Shown: positions 51,558-60,505 of the stretch, in pieces | Layout of the letters: every line of letters starts with the position of its first letter | Position numbering within the stretch: the first letter of the stretch is position 1 | DNA from: G965215225 sp965215225 | GTDB lineage: Bacteria > Pseudomonadota > Gammaproteobacteria > CBDBNL01 > JAAOII01 | Length of the DNA: 64,000 nucleotides | Assembly (NCBI GenBank): GCA_965215225.1 | Contig: OZ244039.1 | Coordinates: forward strand, 868,001-932,000 | Direction: 5' to 3' | Notes under the pieces: generated by a model | What the model was told of the DNA's origin: nothing | The model's database searches: none | What the model saw: only the letters and a program-made list of their open reading frames with translations | Translations under genes and position numbers: made by a program

Positions 51558-53517
51558 ATCAGAGCCTCCCACTAGAAAGAACTATTTGATAGGGGAGGTC
51601 AGCGGGCATAGGGCTGGCTATGGATTTGTTGTTGTCAGCAATAAGGAGAGGCTATTTCTGGCAGAGGAAGAGATGGAGCGTGTTTTGGATAAGGATCTGG
51701 TTAAGGTTGTTAAGGTCTATGATTCAGCTACAGATAAGGACCAGGCTAGGGTGGTGGAAATCTTGGCTCGTAAAAGGAAAACAGTGCTCGGCTATTATCA
51801 TGAAGACGAAGGAGAATCCTATCTCATTCCCTGTAACCTATCTATTCCGCGAGCTATCTATATTGACAAACCAGCTCAGCCAATTGATAGAGGTTATGTG
51901 GTGGAGGCGAAGCTCCTTGCTAGCAAAGGCTTGGAATTGCCTAAAAAACTAAGGGGGAAGCTGATTGGCTTGGTCAGACCAAAAGAAGACGCTCGCTTAG
52001 AGACGGATATTGCTATTGATACCTATAGCTTGGAAACCACTTTTCCTCCCGAAGTATTAAAAGAAGCAGATTCAATTTCTGATAGGGTTAAGCTGGAGGA
52101 TCATCCAGATCGGTCTGATCTAACTGCTATTGCCTTTGTTACTATAGATGGTGAGGACGCGCGTGATTATGATGATGCGGTGTTTTGCCAAAAGAAGGGG
52201 GATCTTTTTCGTTTAATGGTAGCCATAGCGGATGTCTCTCATTATGTTCGTCCTAATAGTCTGGTGGATAAGAGCGCTCGATTTCGGACCTCGTCAGTTT
52301 ATTTCCCCGACCGAGTCTTGCCTATGTTACCGGAAAGACTCAGTAATGATTTGTGTTCCCTTAATCCAAACTCTAATCGATTGGCAATGGTTTGTGAGCT
52401 ATTGATTGATAAGAAGGGCAAGAGGCAGAAGGTCAATTTCTATAAGGCTATTATTCGTTCTCAGGCGCGGCTAATCTATGAAGATGTGGCAGAGCTTATC
52501 AAACCCAATAAGGACTCAAAATCCCGGCCTTCTTCGCTAGCTAAGCTACCCAAAGAAGTTCATAGCTCCTTAGGCATGCTTGGGGAGATGACTCAAGTTC
52601 TATTGGCAGCCAGAAGCAAGAGAGCGGCACTGGATTTCAATCACTTAGAAGAAGTGAAGATAGAAATTTCCGCTCAGGGTCAGATTGAAAAGGTTTATGC
52701 CTGTCCTCGTAATTTTGCTCAGCGAATGATTGAAGAGGCTATGTTAGCAGCAAATGACGCTACCGCCTGGTTCCTTAGTAAGAAAGGTGTCCCCATTCTC
52801 TATAGAATTCATAAGGCGCCTAAACAAGAGGATTTTACCGAATTGAAACAATTCCTAAGCAATTATGGGATTAAGGTTGCAGAGGTCCACCATAAGATAA
52901 CCAGCCAGGTCTATGATTATTTACTTAAAGCCGTAAGCAAGTATCCTGAGGCGGCGGTTCTAGAGGCAAAAATTTTGCGTTCTTTACAACGAGCAGAATA
53001 TGCTCGCAAAAACTATGGTCACTTTGGCTTGAACTATAAAAGCTATACCCACTTCACTTCTCCTATTCGGCGCTATGCGGATCTTATGGTGCATCGGGCA
53101 ATTAAGAAGGTTACTGTCCAGGAAGGTTCTGGTAGGGGCAAATATCCTTATACGGCTAGTGAAGTAACTAAGATAGGGGTGGCTTGTACTCAGCAAGAAC
53201 GAATCATTGAACAGTCTGTTTGGCAGGCTTTAGATGGGCTTAAGTGTCGCTATTTGGCAGAGCATGGCAAAGCCAGTTATACAGGCACGATTACCAATAT
53301 CCTTGAGTTTGGTTTCCATGTGAGATTTGATGAATTACCTATAGAGGGTTTTGTTCATGTAAGAAGTTTTCAGAATGACTATTACAGATTTGATGAAGTC
53401 AATCAAAGGCTAATTGGTAAGAGATATAGAAAAGAGTATGGACTGGGGGATCCTGTTCAAGTTCGTATTAAGCGTATTAGGATAGATGAACGTAAGATAG
53501 ATTTAATGCTTGTCTAG
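51532..53517 (+). CDS. rnr: Ribonuclease R family 3'-5' exoribonuclease
   Basis: The RNB-domain exoribonuclease degrades structured RNA from the 3' end. I chose ATG 51532 (MTPQYLRRKSEPP) because residues encoded further upstream are the sulfurtransferase gene in another frame. The 661-residue protein has a cold-shock-like domain (HRAGYGFVVVSN), the RNB domain with DLTAIAFVTIDGEDARDYDDAVFCQ (catalytic Asp cluster), HYVRPNSLVDKSARFRTSSVYFPDRVLPMLPERLSNDLCSLNP, FTSPIRRYADLMVHR, and a C-terminal S1 domain. It lacks the N-terminal helix-turn-helix and the Lys-rich tail of E. coli RNase R (about 810 residues). rlmB follows by 2 bases. Confidence 0.93.
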   Translation: MTPQYLRRKSEPPTRKNYLIGEVSGHRAGYGFVVVSNKERLFLAEEEMERVLDKDLVKVVKVYDSATDKDQARVVEILARKRKTVLGYYHEDEGESYLIPCNLSIPRAIYIDKPAQPIDRGYVVEAKLLASKGLELPKKLRGKLIGLVRPKEDARLETDIAIDTYSLETTFPPEVLKEADSISDRVKLEDHPDRSDLTAIAFVTIDGEDARDYDDAVFCQKKGDLFRLMVAIADVSHYVRPNSLVDKSARFRTSSVYFPDRVLPMLPERLSNDLCSLNPNSNRLAMVCELLIDKKGKRQKVNFYKAIIRSQARLIYEDVAELIKPNKDSKSRPSSLAKLPKEVHSSLGMLGEMTQVLLAARSKRAALDFNHLEEVKIEISAQGQIEKVYACPRNFAQRMIEEAMLAANDATAWFLSKKGVPILYRIHKAPKQEDFTELKQFLSNYGIKVAEVHHKITSQVYDYLLKAVSKYPEAAVLEAKILRSLQRAEYARKNYGHFGLNYKSYTHFTSPIRRYADLMVHRAIKKVTVQEGSGRGKYPYTASEVTKIGVACTQQERIIEQSVWQALDGLKCRYLAEHGKASYTGTITNILEFGFHVRFDELPIEGFVHVRSFQNDYYRFDEVNQRLIGKRYRKEYGLGDPVQVRIKRIRIDERKIDLMLV

Positions 53518-53519
53518 TT

Positions 53520-54224
53520 ATGTTAGAGCTCATCTATGGCTTTCATCCAGTTCTTAATGCATTGAAAAATAAGAGAGTCACTAGACTGATTCTGGCTAAG
53601 GCGACTAGGCTAGACCCAAAGATTGAACCCTATATTGAGGGGATGACCATAGAATACTGGGATAAAAAGACTTTTAAGGAAAGGTTTCCCTATCAAGTCC
53701 ATCAGCAGCTAGCTGCCATCTGTGAGCCTTTGAGGCTTTATGACGAAAACTCTCTAAAACAACCAGCTGAACAGGGCCTCTATCTTTTACTTGATTCAAT
53801 TCAAGATCCGCAAAATTTTGGCGCCTGTATTCGTAATGCGGTTGCCTATGATTGCGATGGGATAATTTTTGCCAAACGCAATCTAGCACCTATGAGTGCG
53901 GTTTGCTGTAAGGCGGCTGCTGGAATGATGGAATGGATAAGATTCTTTCGCGTAGCCAATGCTGGCAGGGCGATTGATCTATTGAAGAAGCAAGGCTATT
54001 GGGTGATGGCAACCGACAGTTCAGCATCTATGACAGTCTCAGCCAGTGGTTGTGTGCCTCCTTTGTTAGTGATCATGGGAAGTGAAGGGCGGGGAGTGCG
54101 CCGCCTCTTAGCTGAAAAGAGCGATTACCATTGTTGCATTAAGACAACTAGGGAAGATTCTAGCCTCAATGTTGCCACTGCAACCGCTCTGTGCCTTGAT
54201 GCGATTCGACGCCAACAGGAATAG
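53520..54224 (+). CDS. rlmB: 23S rRNA 2'-O-methyltransferase RlmB (SpoU/TrmH family)
   Basis: RlmB methylates G2251 of 23S rRNA. The short N-terminal substrate-binding domain (LIYGFHPVLNALKN) is followed by the SPOUT methyltransferase domain with its three motifs: LLLDSIQDPQNFGACIRNA, PPLLVIMGSEGRGVRRLL and TTREDSSLNVATATALCLDAIRR. At 234 residues it is normal. Linkage rnr-rlmB is common in gammaproteobacteria and supports RlmB over other TrmH-type enzymes. Confidence 0.94.
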   Translation: MLELIYGFHPVLNALKNKRVTRLILAKATRLDPKIEPYIEGMTIEYWDKKTFKERFPYQVHQQLAAICEPLRLYDENSLKQPAEQGLYLLLDSIQDPQNFGACIRNAVAYDCDGIIFAKRNLAPMSAVCCKAAAGMMEWIRFFRVANAGRAIDLLKKQGYWVMATDSSASMTVSASGCVPPLLVIMGSEGRGVRRLLAEKSDYHCCIKTTREDSSLNVATATALCLDAIRRQQE

Positions 54225-54252
54225 GGCCAACAGGAATAAGGGCCGCAGAAAT

Positions 54253-55848
54253 TTAACTTTGATATTCGTTCTTACTTAGAACACTGATAGTTGGTGAAGC
54301 CAGTTTATTAGGATAGTCAAGGTTGAAGTGTAAACCACGACTTTCCTCTCGTCTTAATGCCGAACGGATGATGAGTTCGGCGCACATTGCAAGATTGCGC
54401 AATTCCAGCAGGTCACTGGTAATACTATAGTTGTTGTAGTATTCTCTTATCTCTTGTTGGAGCAGGTTTATTCTATTTGCTGCTCTTTCTAGTCTTTTGT
54501 TGGTTCGGACTATGCCTACATAATTCCACATGAGTAAACGGAGTTCATCCCAATTATGGCTGATGACAACTTCTTCGTCTGAGTCCTTAACCTGGCTTTC
54601 GTCCCAAGGAGCTAGATCTGGTGGAGCCTGTTTATGCTGGCTTAGATTCTTATGGATACTATTACTGGTAGCTGCTGCCATAACCAGGCATTCCAACAAG
54701 GAATTACTTGCTAGTCGGTTGGCTCCATGTAATCCAGTGTAGGCGGTTTCTCCTACTGCATAAAGAGACTGAATATCCGTTTGTCCTTCTAAATCTGTCA
54801 TGATGCCACCACAGATATAGTGAGCAGCTGGCACTACGGGTATGGGTTGTTTGGTAATATCTATACCAAGTTCATAACATCTTTTGTAAATGGTAGGGAA
54901 AAGTTTCTTTATCAAGTCAGCCGATCTGTGTGAGATATCAAGATAGACATGATCTAGGCCATTCTTTTTCATCTCGTGATCAATGGCGCGAGCAACTATG
55001 TCGCGAGGGGCTAGTTCAGCGCGGTCGTCAAACCTATGCATAAACTCAGTGCCATCCGGAAGTACTAGGCGTGCCCCTTCACCCCTTAAGGCTTCACTGA
55101 TGAGGAAGGACTTCACCTGAGGATGATAAAGACAGGTAGGGTGAAACTGGTTGAATTCCATATTGGCAATACGACAACCGGCTCTATATGCCATGGCAAT
55201 TCCATCTCCAGTGGCGCCATCTGGATTGGTAGAGTAAAGATAGACACGACTAGCGCCGCCAGATGCTAGGACAGTGCATCTAGAACTGAGAGGGAAGACT
55301 CTGCCATTATGATTGTCTAACACATAAGCGCCTAAGCATTCAGATTGGGGCGATTTGGGAGGCCTGGTGCAGATTAAGTTAACTGCTTGGTGATGATCCA
55401 ATAGCCGAATTCTCTTGTGGTCGGTGATTTTCTTGCTAAGGGTCTCTGTCAGAGCCTTACCGGTTTTGTCGGCTGAGTGGACTATACGGCGGTGAGAATG
55501 ACCTCCTTCTTTATGAAGATGCAGTTTAGCACTATTGTCTAGTCGCGATACGGGAAAACCGCGAGCTATAATTTGTTCTAAGGCCTGTTGGCTATTTTCA
55601 ATAATGAATCTTGCTACCTGTTCATTGCATAGCCCAGCGCCAGCTACAAGGGTATCCTTTAGGTGCCTTTCAATACTGTCTTTTTTATCCAATGGTGCTG
55701 CTATACCGCCTTGTGCCCAGTAAGTAGCACTGGCTTGTAAAGAGGACTTACATAGAAGCGTGATTTCATAATTATGTTGGGCTAGATGTAGTGCCAGTTG
55801 GAGTCCAGCAGCCCCAGCCCCTATGATGAGAATATCACTCTTATCCAT
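54253..55848 (-). CDS. nadB: L-aspartate oxidase
   Basis: NadB oxidises aspartate to iminoaspartate, the first step of de novo NAD synthesis. The FAD-binding N-terminus DILIIGAGAAGLQLALHL is followed by ASATYWAQGGIAAPL, the catalytic-domain segments QFHPTCLYHP, LISEALRGEGARLVLPDG and YICGGIMTDLEGQT, and GLHGANRLASNSLLECLV. I chose ATG 55848 (MDKSDILII), which overlaps the tsaD 3' end by 8 bases and gives 531 residues. The longer form would read through tsaD sequence. Confidence 0.96.
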   Translation of the reverse strand: MDKSDILIIGAGAAGLQLALHLAQHNYEITLLCKSSLQASATYWAQGGIAAPLDKKDSIERHLKDTLVAGAGLCNEQVARFIIENSQQALEQIIARGFPVSRLDNSAKLHLHKEGGHSHRRIVHSADKTGKALTETLSKKITDHKRIRLLDHHQAVNLICTRPPKSPQSECLGAYVLDNHNGRVFPLSSRCTVLASGGASRVYLYSTNPDGATGDGIAMAYRAGCRIANMEFNQFHPTCLYHPQVKSFLISEALRGEGARLVLPDGTEFMHRFDDRAELAPRDIVARAIDHEMKKNGLDHVYLDISHRSADLIKKLFPTIYKRCYELGIDITKQPIPVVPAAHYICGGIMTDLEGQTDIQSLYAVGETAYTGLHGANRLASNSLLECLVMAAATSNSIHKNLSQHKQAPPDLAPWDESQVKDSDEEVVISHNWDELRLLMWNYVGIVRTNKRLERAANRINLLQQEIREYYNNYSITSDLLELRNLAMCAELIIRSALRREESRGLHFNLDYPNKLASPTISVLSKNEYQS

Positions 55849-56866
55849 TGGTTTGTTGAGAAGAATACAAAGGCGGGATAGGGCATCTAGCATGGGCGCG
55901 GATGGCTAGGCTATCTTTCTGTCCGCTAGCAATACGCATGGCGGCAGTATAGGCTATCATAGCCGCATTATCAGTACAAAATTCCAAAGGAGGATAGAAC
56001 ATCTTAATGTCATATTCATTGGCATATTTGGCGGCTTGATGACGAAGGTATTGATTGGCGCTGACGCCTCCTACTATGGCTATTTGCTTTGACTCTAGTT
56101 GTTTGGTTAGGGCAAAGGTCTTGCCTAAGAGACTCTTCACCAAAGTCTGTTGAATGGCAGCGGCCAGATCAGCATATCTTTGTTTGGGCTGCTTCTCGAT
56201 TAGATAGCGTGCTTGGGTTTTAAGTCCGCTGAAGCTAAAGTTGTAATCACCACTGTGCTTCATAGGAATAGTGAAGGAATAGGATTCCTCATCGCCTTCT
56301 TGCGCGAGCCTCTCTAGCTGACTGCCGCCTGGATAGGCTAGACCTAACAAGGAGGCTATTTTGTCAAAGGCTTCACCAGCCGCATCATCAAGACTCTCAC
56401 CATAGAGCTTGTAGCTGCCATAGCTTTCGACCTCATAGAGCTGGGTGTGACCGCCGGAAACCAACAAGGCAATATAGGGAAAAGCAGGCTTTACTTGGGT
56501 TAATAGAGGAGATAGTAGGTGCGCTTCTAAGTGATGAATGCCAATAGCCGGTATTCCCAATCCATAAGCAAGGCAACGGGCGAAGGTGGCCCCAGTCATC
56601 AAGGCGGGTATGAGACCAGGCCCCATAGTATAGGCAAGATAGTCAAGTTCGGTTTTCTTAATATGAGAGGCAGCTAAGCAGTCTTCTACTAAGGGATTGA
56701 GCTTCTGTAAGTGATTGCGAGCAGCTATCTCCGGCACTACTCCTTTATAGAGGCGATGGATATCAACTTGTGAGAACAGGCGATGGGCTAATAACTTGTT
56801 CTTATATATAGCTACTGCTGTCTCATCACAAGAGGTTTCTATTGCCAAAATGGAAGGGGATTTCAT
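55841..56866 (-). CDS. tsaD: tRNA N6-adenosine threonylcarbamoyltransferase TsaD
   Basis: TsaD transfers the threonylcarbamoyl group to A37 of ANN-decoding tRNAs, working with TsaB, TsaC and TsaE. The Kae1/TsaD N-terminus ILAIETSCDETAVAIY, the metal-binding GIHHLEAHLLSPLL (HxxxH), LLVSGGHTQLYEVESYGSYKLYGESLDDAAGEAFDK, VGGVSANQYLR and FCTDNAAMIAYT are all present in 341 residues. tsaE lies elsewhere in the window. It is probably cotranscribed with nadB. Confidence 0.97.
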   Translation of the reverse strand: MKSPSILAIETSCDETAVAIYKNKLLAHRLFSQVDIHRLYKGVVPEIAARNHLQKLNPLVEDCLAASHIKKTELDYLAYTMGPGLIPALMTGATFARCLAYGLGIPAIGIHHLEAHLLSPLLTQVKPAFPYIALLVSGGHTQLYEVESYGSYKLYGESLDDAAGEAFDKIASLLGLAYPGGSQLERLAQEGDEESYSFTIPMKHSGDYNFSFSGLKTQARYLIEKQPKQRYADLAAAIQQTLVKSLLGKTFALTKQLESKQIAIVGGVSANQYLRHQAAKYANEYDIKMFYPPLEFCTDNAAMIAYTAAMRIASGQKDSLAIRAHARCPIPPLYSSQQTNG

Positions 56867-56989
56867 TGATTCTAATTCTAGAACCTATTATAAAAAACCC
56901 TATTAGAGAATCGATTGGCTTGTTTTTACCCTTTTCTTCATTATTGTCTTATCAATGACTATTCATTGCACAATATCCGTTATATGTTG

Positions 56990-57045
56990 GGGTCTGAGTC
57001 TGGGAGTTTGGGAGTTTGGGAGTCTAGAAGCCTAGGAGCCGGGCA
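56990..57045. repeat. Short 8-bp tandem repeat before the CinA-like gene
   Basis: The motif tgggagtt is repeated in tandem (tctgggagtttgggagtttggg, then decayed copies gagtctagaagcctaggagcc) about 35-85 bases before the chosen start. It is open in frame with the gene, but the product is not family-like. Confidence 0.6.
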
Positions 57046-57076
57046 TTCTTTGTCGTTTATTGTCTATAATAAGGCA

Positions 57077-57820
57077 ATGAAAAAAGTCCCCACTGCAGCC
57101 ATGCTAGTGATAGGTAATGAGATACTAAATGGCGCTACCCAAGATCTTAATATAAATCATTTGGCGACCCGTTTAGATCAGTGGGGTATTATGCTTCGTG
57201 AGGCGCGGATTGTTCGCGACGAACAACAAGCCATCATTGAAGCAGTTCGCCCTTTTAGCGCGCATTATGACTATGTTTTTACTAGTGGCGGCATAGGGCC
57301 TACTCATGATGACATTACCGCGTCATCTATTGCAGCCGCCTTCAACCTTCCTCTTCATTGTGACCCATCTTCGCTAAGGGCAATGGAGGAGCGTTATATA
57401 TCTCGTGGCGGTCTTAGCGAGGCAAGTAAGAAGATGGCATATATGCCTAAGGGCGCTGTTCCAATTTCAAATAAAGTGAGTGCAGCACCTGGCTTTCAGT
57501 TGCATAACATCTATGTCTTAGCGGGAGTGCCAGTCATTTTTCAGAGCATGTTGGAAGCTCTATTAGCAAAGATAGCTAAGGCACCGCCCTTGTATAGCAA
57601 AAAGCTATTCTTTGATACTGGTGAGAGTCTCATAGCTAAGAAACTTGGCGAGCTTCAGAGTCAGTATGATGAGATTGAAATAGGCAGCTATCCACAGATG
57701 GATGAGAAGGGTAGATATAGGGTGAAATTGATTTTGCGCGGTTATGACGAGGCCGAGCTGGACAGGTGTGTGGCTGAATTTAATCGCTGGTTTGAAGCAG
57801 AGAGAGATGATTATTCATAA
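57077..57820 (+). CDS. Molybdopterin-binding/CinA N-terminal domain protein
   Basis: The 247-residue protein has the MoaB/CinA-type fold signature: AAMLVIGNEILNGATQDLNINHLATRLDQWGI, YVFTSGGIGPTHDDITASSIAAAF and YVLAGVPVIFQSMLE. It corresponds to the stand-alone COG1058-type domain (probable nicotinamide mononucleotide or competence-damage-related protein) without the C-terminal CinA deamidase domain. The biological substrate is not settled. I chose ATG 57077 (MKKVPTAAML). Upstream in-frame sequence from 56915 includes a short tandem repeat and is unlike the family. aceE begins 9 bases downstream. Confidence 0.88.
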   Translation: MKKVPTAAMLVIGNEILNGATQDLNINHLATRLDQWGIMLREARIVRDEQQAIIEAVRPFSAHYDYVFTSGGIGPTHDDITASSIAAAFNLPLHCDPSSLRAMEERYISRGGLSEASKKMAYMPKGAVPISNKVSAAPGFQLHNIYVLAGVPVIFQSMLEALLAKIAKAPPLYSKKLFFDTGESLIAKKLGELQSQYDEIEIGSYPQMDEKGRYRVKLILRGYDEAELDRCVAEFNRWFEAERDDYS

Positions 57821-57829
57821 AATACTACT

Positions 57830-60499
57830 ATGACGAAAGAAGATACTGAACTACTAGAATGGCTTGAAGCATTTGATGATGTTTGCCGCGAACGAGGGCG
57901 AGAGCGCGGCGCGCAACTGCTAAGGGCATTGGCACAAAAGGCGAGTGTGGAGGGGATGGAACTGCCTTTCTCCATCAACACTCCCTATGTCAATACTATT
58001 CCTCGCGATGAGGAACCTGTTTATCCGGGCGATTTGATCTTAGAGGAACGAATTCGCTCTTATATAAGGTGGAATGCCATGATTATGGTGATGAGGGCTA
58101 ATATAAAGGATTCAAGCATAGGAGGACACATATCTACTTTTTCTTCTATCGCCAGTCTTTATGAGGTAGGTTTTAATCACTTCTTTCGCGCTCATAGCAA
58201 TAAGGCTTGTGGCGATCTGATATTTTTTCAAGGACATTCCTCACCCGGTATCTATGCCCGTTCCTTCTTAGAGGGAAGGCTGACAGAAAAGCACCTAGAC
58301 AATTTTCGTAATGAGTCTCTCTATCCTAAGCCATTGGAAAAGAAGAAGAGCCTATCGTCCTATCCTCATCCTTGGTTAATGCCAGACTATTGGGAATTTC
58401 CAACCGTCTCTATGGGTTTAGGTCCTATGCAGGCAATACATCAAGCCCATATGAGAAAGTATCTAGCGAATCGGAACCTGCTGGAGTCTGACAGTCTTAA
58501 GGTCTGGTGTTTCATTGGTGATGGCGAGATGGATGAACCAGAGAGCACTGGTAGCCTTGCTCTAGCCGGTCGCGAAAGACTAGACAATTTGATATTTGTC
58601 ATTAACTGTAATCTACAAAGACTGGATGGGCCAGTGAGAGGGAATGGTAAGATTATTCAGGAATTAGAAGGGGTATTTCGTGGTGCTGGTTGGAATGTCA
58701 TTAAGGTCTTATGGGGAAGAAGGTGGGACCCTTTATTAGAAAAAGATCACAAAGGGCTATTGGTGAGGCGAATGGAGGAGGCGGTAGATGGGGAATATCA
58801 GAATTATAAGAACAAAGGGGGACAGTATACCCGTGAGCACTTTTTCGGTAAATATGATGAACTGCTCAAATTGGTAGAGAATATGAGCGATGAAGAGGTA
58901 TATCGCCTCAATCGCGGTGGCCATGATATTCATAAGATCTATGCTGCCTATAGTAGCGCGGTTGCTCATAAGGGGCAACCCACAGTGATACTTGCCAAGA
59001 GCATAAAGGGCTATGGCACGCCGGGAGAGGCGGAGAATATTGCCCATTCTATTAAAAAACTGGATATGGAAGGCTTAATAAAATTTCGCGACAGATTTCG
59101 TATTCCAGTTCAGGACAATGAATTGGAAAAGATGCCCTATTGTCGTCCCAGTGAGAATAGTCCAGAGATTAAGTATCTTAAAGAAAGGAGGGCTCAGCTA
59201 AATGGCTTTGTTCCCAGCCGCCGCACCAAGATAGAGAAGTTGAAAGTTCCTTCTCTTGATATTTTTGCCTCTCAATTAGAGGGGAGCGGCAATAGAGAAG
59301 TCTCTACTACCATGGCTTTTGTCCGCATCCTAGCTTCTCTTTGCCGTGATAAGTCTATTGGTGCTCGCGTGGTTCCAATAGTTCCAGACGAGGCGCGCAC
59401 CTTTGGTATGGAAGGTCTCTTTCGTCAGTTGGCTATCTATTCTTCGGTCGGACAAAAATATGTGCCACAGGATGCCGACCAGGTGATGTATTATAGGGAA
59501 GATAAGAAAGGGCAGATATTACAGGAAGGCATTAATGAGGCGGGCTCTATTTCGGCATGGATAGCGGCGGCGACTTCGGCACATAACAATAATTTGACTC
59601 TAATTCCCTTTTATAGTTTTTATTCAATGTTCGGTTTTCAACGGGTTGGTGATTTTATCTGGGCTGCTGGCGATATGCAAGCAAGAGGTTTTCTTATGGG
59701 CGCAACTTCCGGCCGCACTACCTTGGCTGGTGAGGGGCTGCAGCATTTGGATGGGCATAGTCATGTTGCTGCTGCGACAGTTCCTAATTGTATTTCTTAT
59801 GACCCAGCCTTTGCCTATGAGCTGGCAATTATCATTCATAATGGCTTGGTAAGAATGTATGAGAAGGGGGAAGGAGTCTTTTACTATCTCACCTGTATGA
59901 ATGAGAACTATAGCCAACCTGCCTTATCAAATAAAGACCATAAGCGAGTTGCGGAAGGAATCTTAAAGGGACTATATAAGTTCCTCCATCTCAAAGGAGG
60001 CAAACAAAAAGTGCGGTTGCTCAGTAGCGGCAGTATTATGCAAGAGGCTATTCTGGCCGCTAGATTACTTAACAAGGAATACAACCTAGAGGTGGAGCTA
60101 TGGAGTGCACCAAGTTTCAATGAACTGGCTCGTGAGGCGCAGGAAATAACCAGATACAATCGTCTCAATCCAACTGACAAGCCAAAGAAATCCTATATTG
60201 CCCATTGTCTCAATAATGACGACAGCCCAGTTATAGCTGCCACAGACTATATAAGACAATATACTCAACAGGTAGCTCCTTATATTAAAGCCCCCTATTA
60301 TTGTTTGGGCACTGATGGTTTTGGTCGCAGCGATAGTCGCGCCAATTTGCGTGATTTCTTTGAAGTCAGCAGCGACTACATTGCCTATCATGCTTTGCTA
60401 GGGCTCTATGAACAGGGTAGGTTTCCTTTGGCTCAGCTAAAGAAGGCCATTGCCAAGCTTAATATCCAATCCAGTCGTCCCTATCCTCTTTATATTTAA
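57830..60499 (+). CDS. aceE: Pyruvate dehydrogenase E1 component, homodimeric type
   Basis: AceE decarboxylates pyruvate with thiamine diphosphate and passes the acetyl group to the AceF lipoyl domains. The 889-residue length matches the homodimeric type. Typical segments include RDEEPVYPGDLILEERIRSYIRWNAMIMV, GGHISTFSSIASLYEVGFNHFF, the ThDP/metal motif CFIGDGEMDEPESTGSLALAGRERLDNLIFVINCNLQRLDGPVRGNGKII, and VPDEARTFGMEGLFRQLAIYSSVGQ in the pyrimidine domain. It forms an operon with aceF, 6 bases downstream. Confidence 0.98.
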   Translation: MTKEDTELLEWLEAFDDVCRERGRERGAQLLRALAQKASVEGMELPFSINTPYVNTIPRDEEPVYPGDLILEERIRSYIRWNAMIMVMRANIKDSSIGGHISTFSSIASLYEVGFNHFFRAHSNKACGDLIFFQGHSSPGIYARSFLEGRLTEKHLDNFRNESLYPKPLEKKKSLSSYPHPWLMPDYWEFPTVSMGLGPMQAIHQAHMRKYLANRNLLESDSLKVWCFIGDGEMDEPESTGSLALAGRERLDNLIFVINCNLQRLDGPVRGNGKIIQELEGVFRGAGWNVIKVLWGRRWDPLLEKDHKGLLVRRMEEAVDGEYQNYKNKGGQYTREHFFGKYDELLKLVENMSDEEVYRLNRGGHDIHKIYAAYSSAVAHKGQPTVILAKSIKGYGTPGEAENIAHSIKKLDMEGLIKFRDRFRIPVQDNELEKMPYCRPSENSPEIKYLKERRAQLNGFVPSRRTKIEKLKVPSLDIFASQLEGSGNREVSTTMAFVRILASLCRDKSIGARVVPIVPDEARTFGMEGLFRQLAIYSSVGQKYVPQDADQVMYYREDKKGQILQEGINEAGSISAWIAAATSAHNNNLTLIPFYSFYSMFGFQRVGDFIWAAGDMQARGFLMGATSGRTTLAGEGLQHLDGHSHVAAATVPNCISYDPAFAYELAIIIHNGLVRMYEKGEGVFYYLTCMNENYSQPALSNKDHKRVAEGILKGLYKFLHLKGGKQKVRLLSSGSIMQEAILAARLLNKEYNLEVELWSAPSFNELAREAQEITRYNRLNPTDKPKKSYIAHCLNNDDSPVIAATDYIRQYTQQVAPYIKAPYYCLGTDGFGRSDSRANLRDFFEVSSDYIAYHALLGLYEQGRFPLAQLKKAIAKLNIQSSRPYPLYI

Positions 60500-60505
60500 C
60501 CAGCT

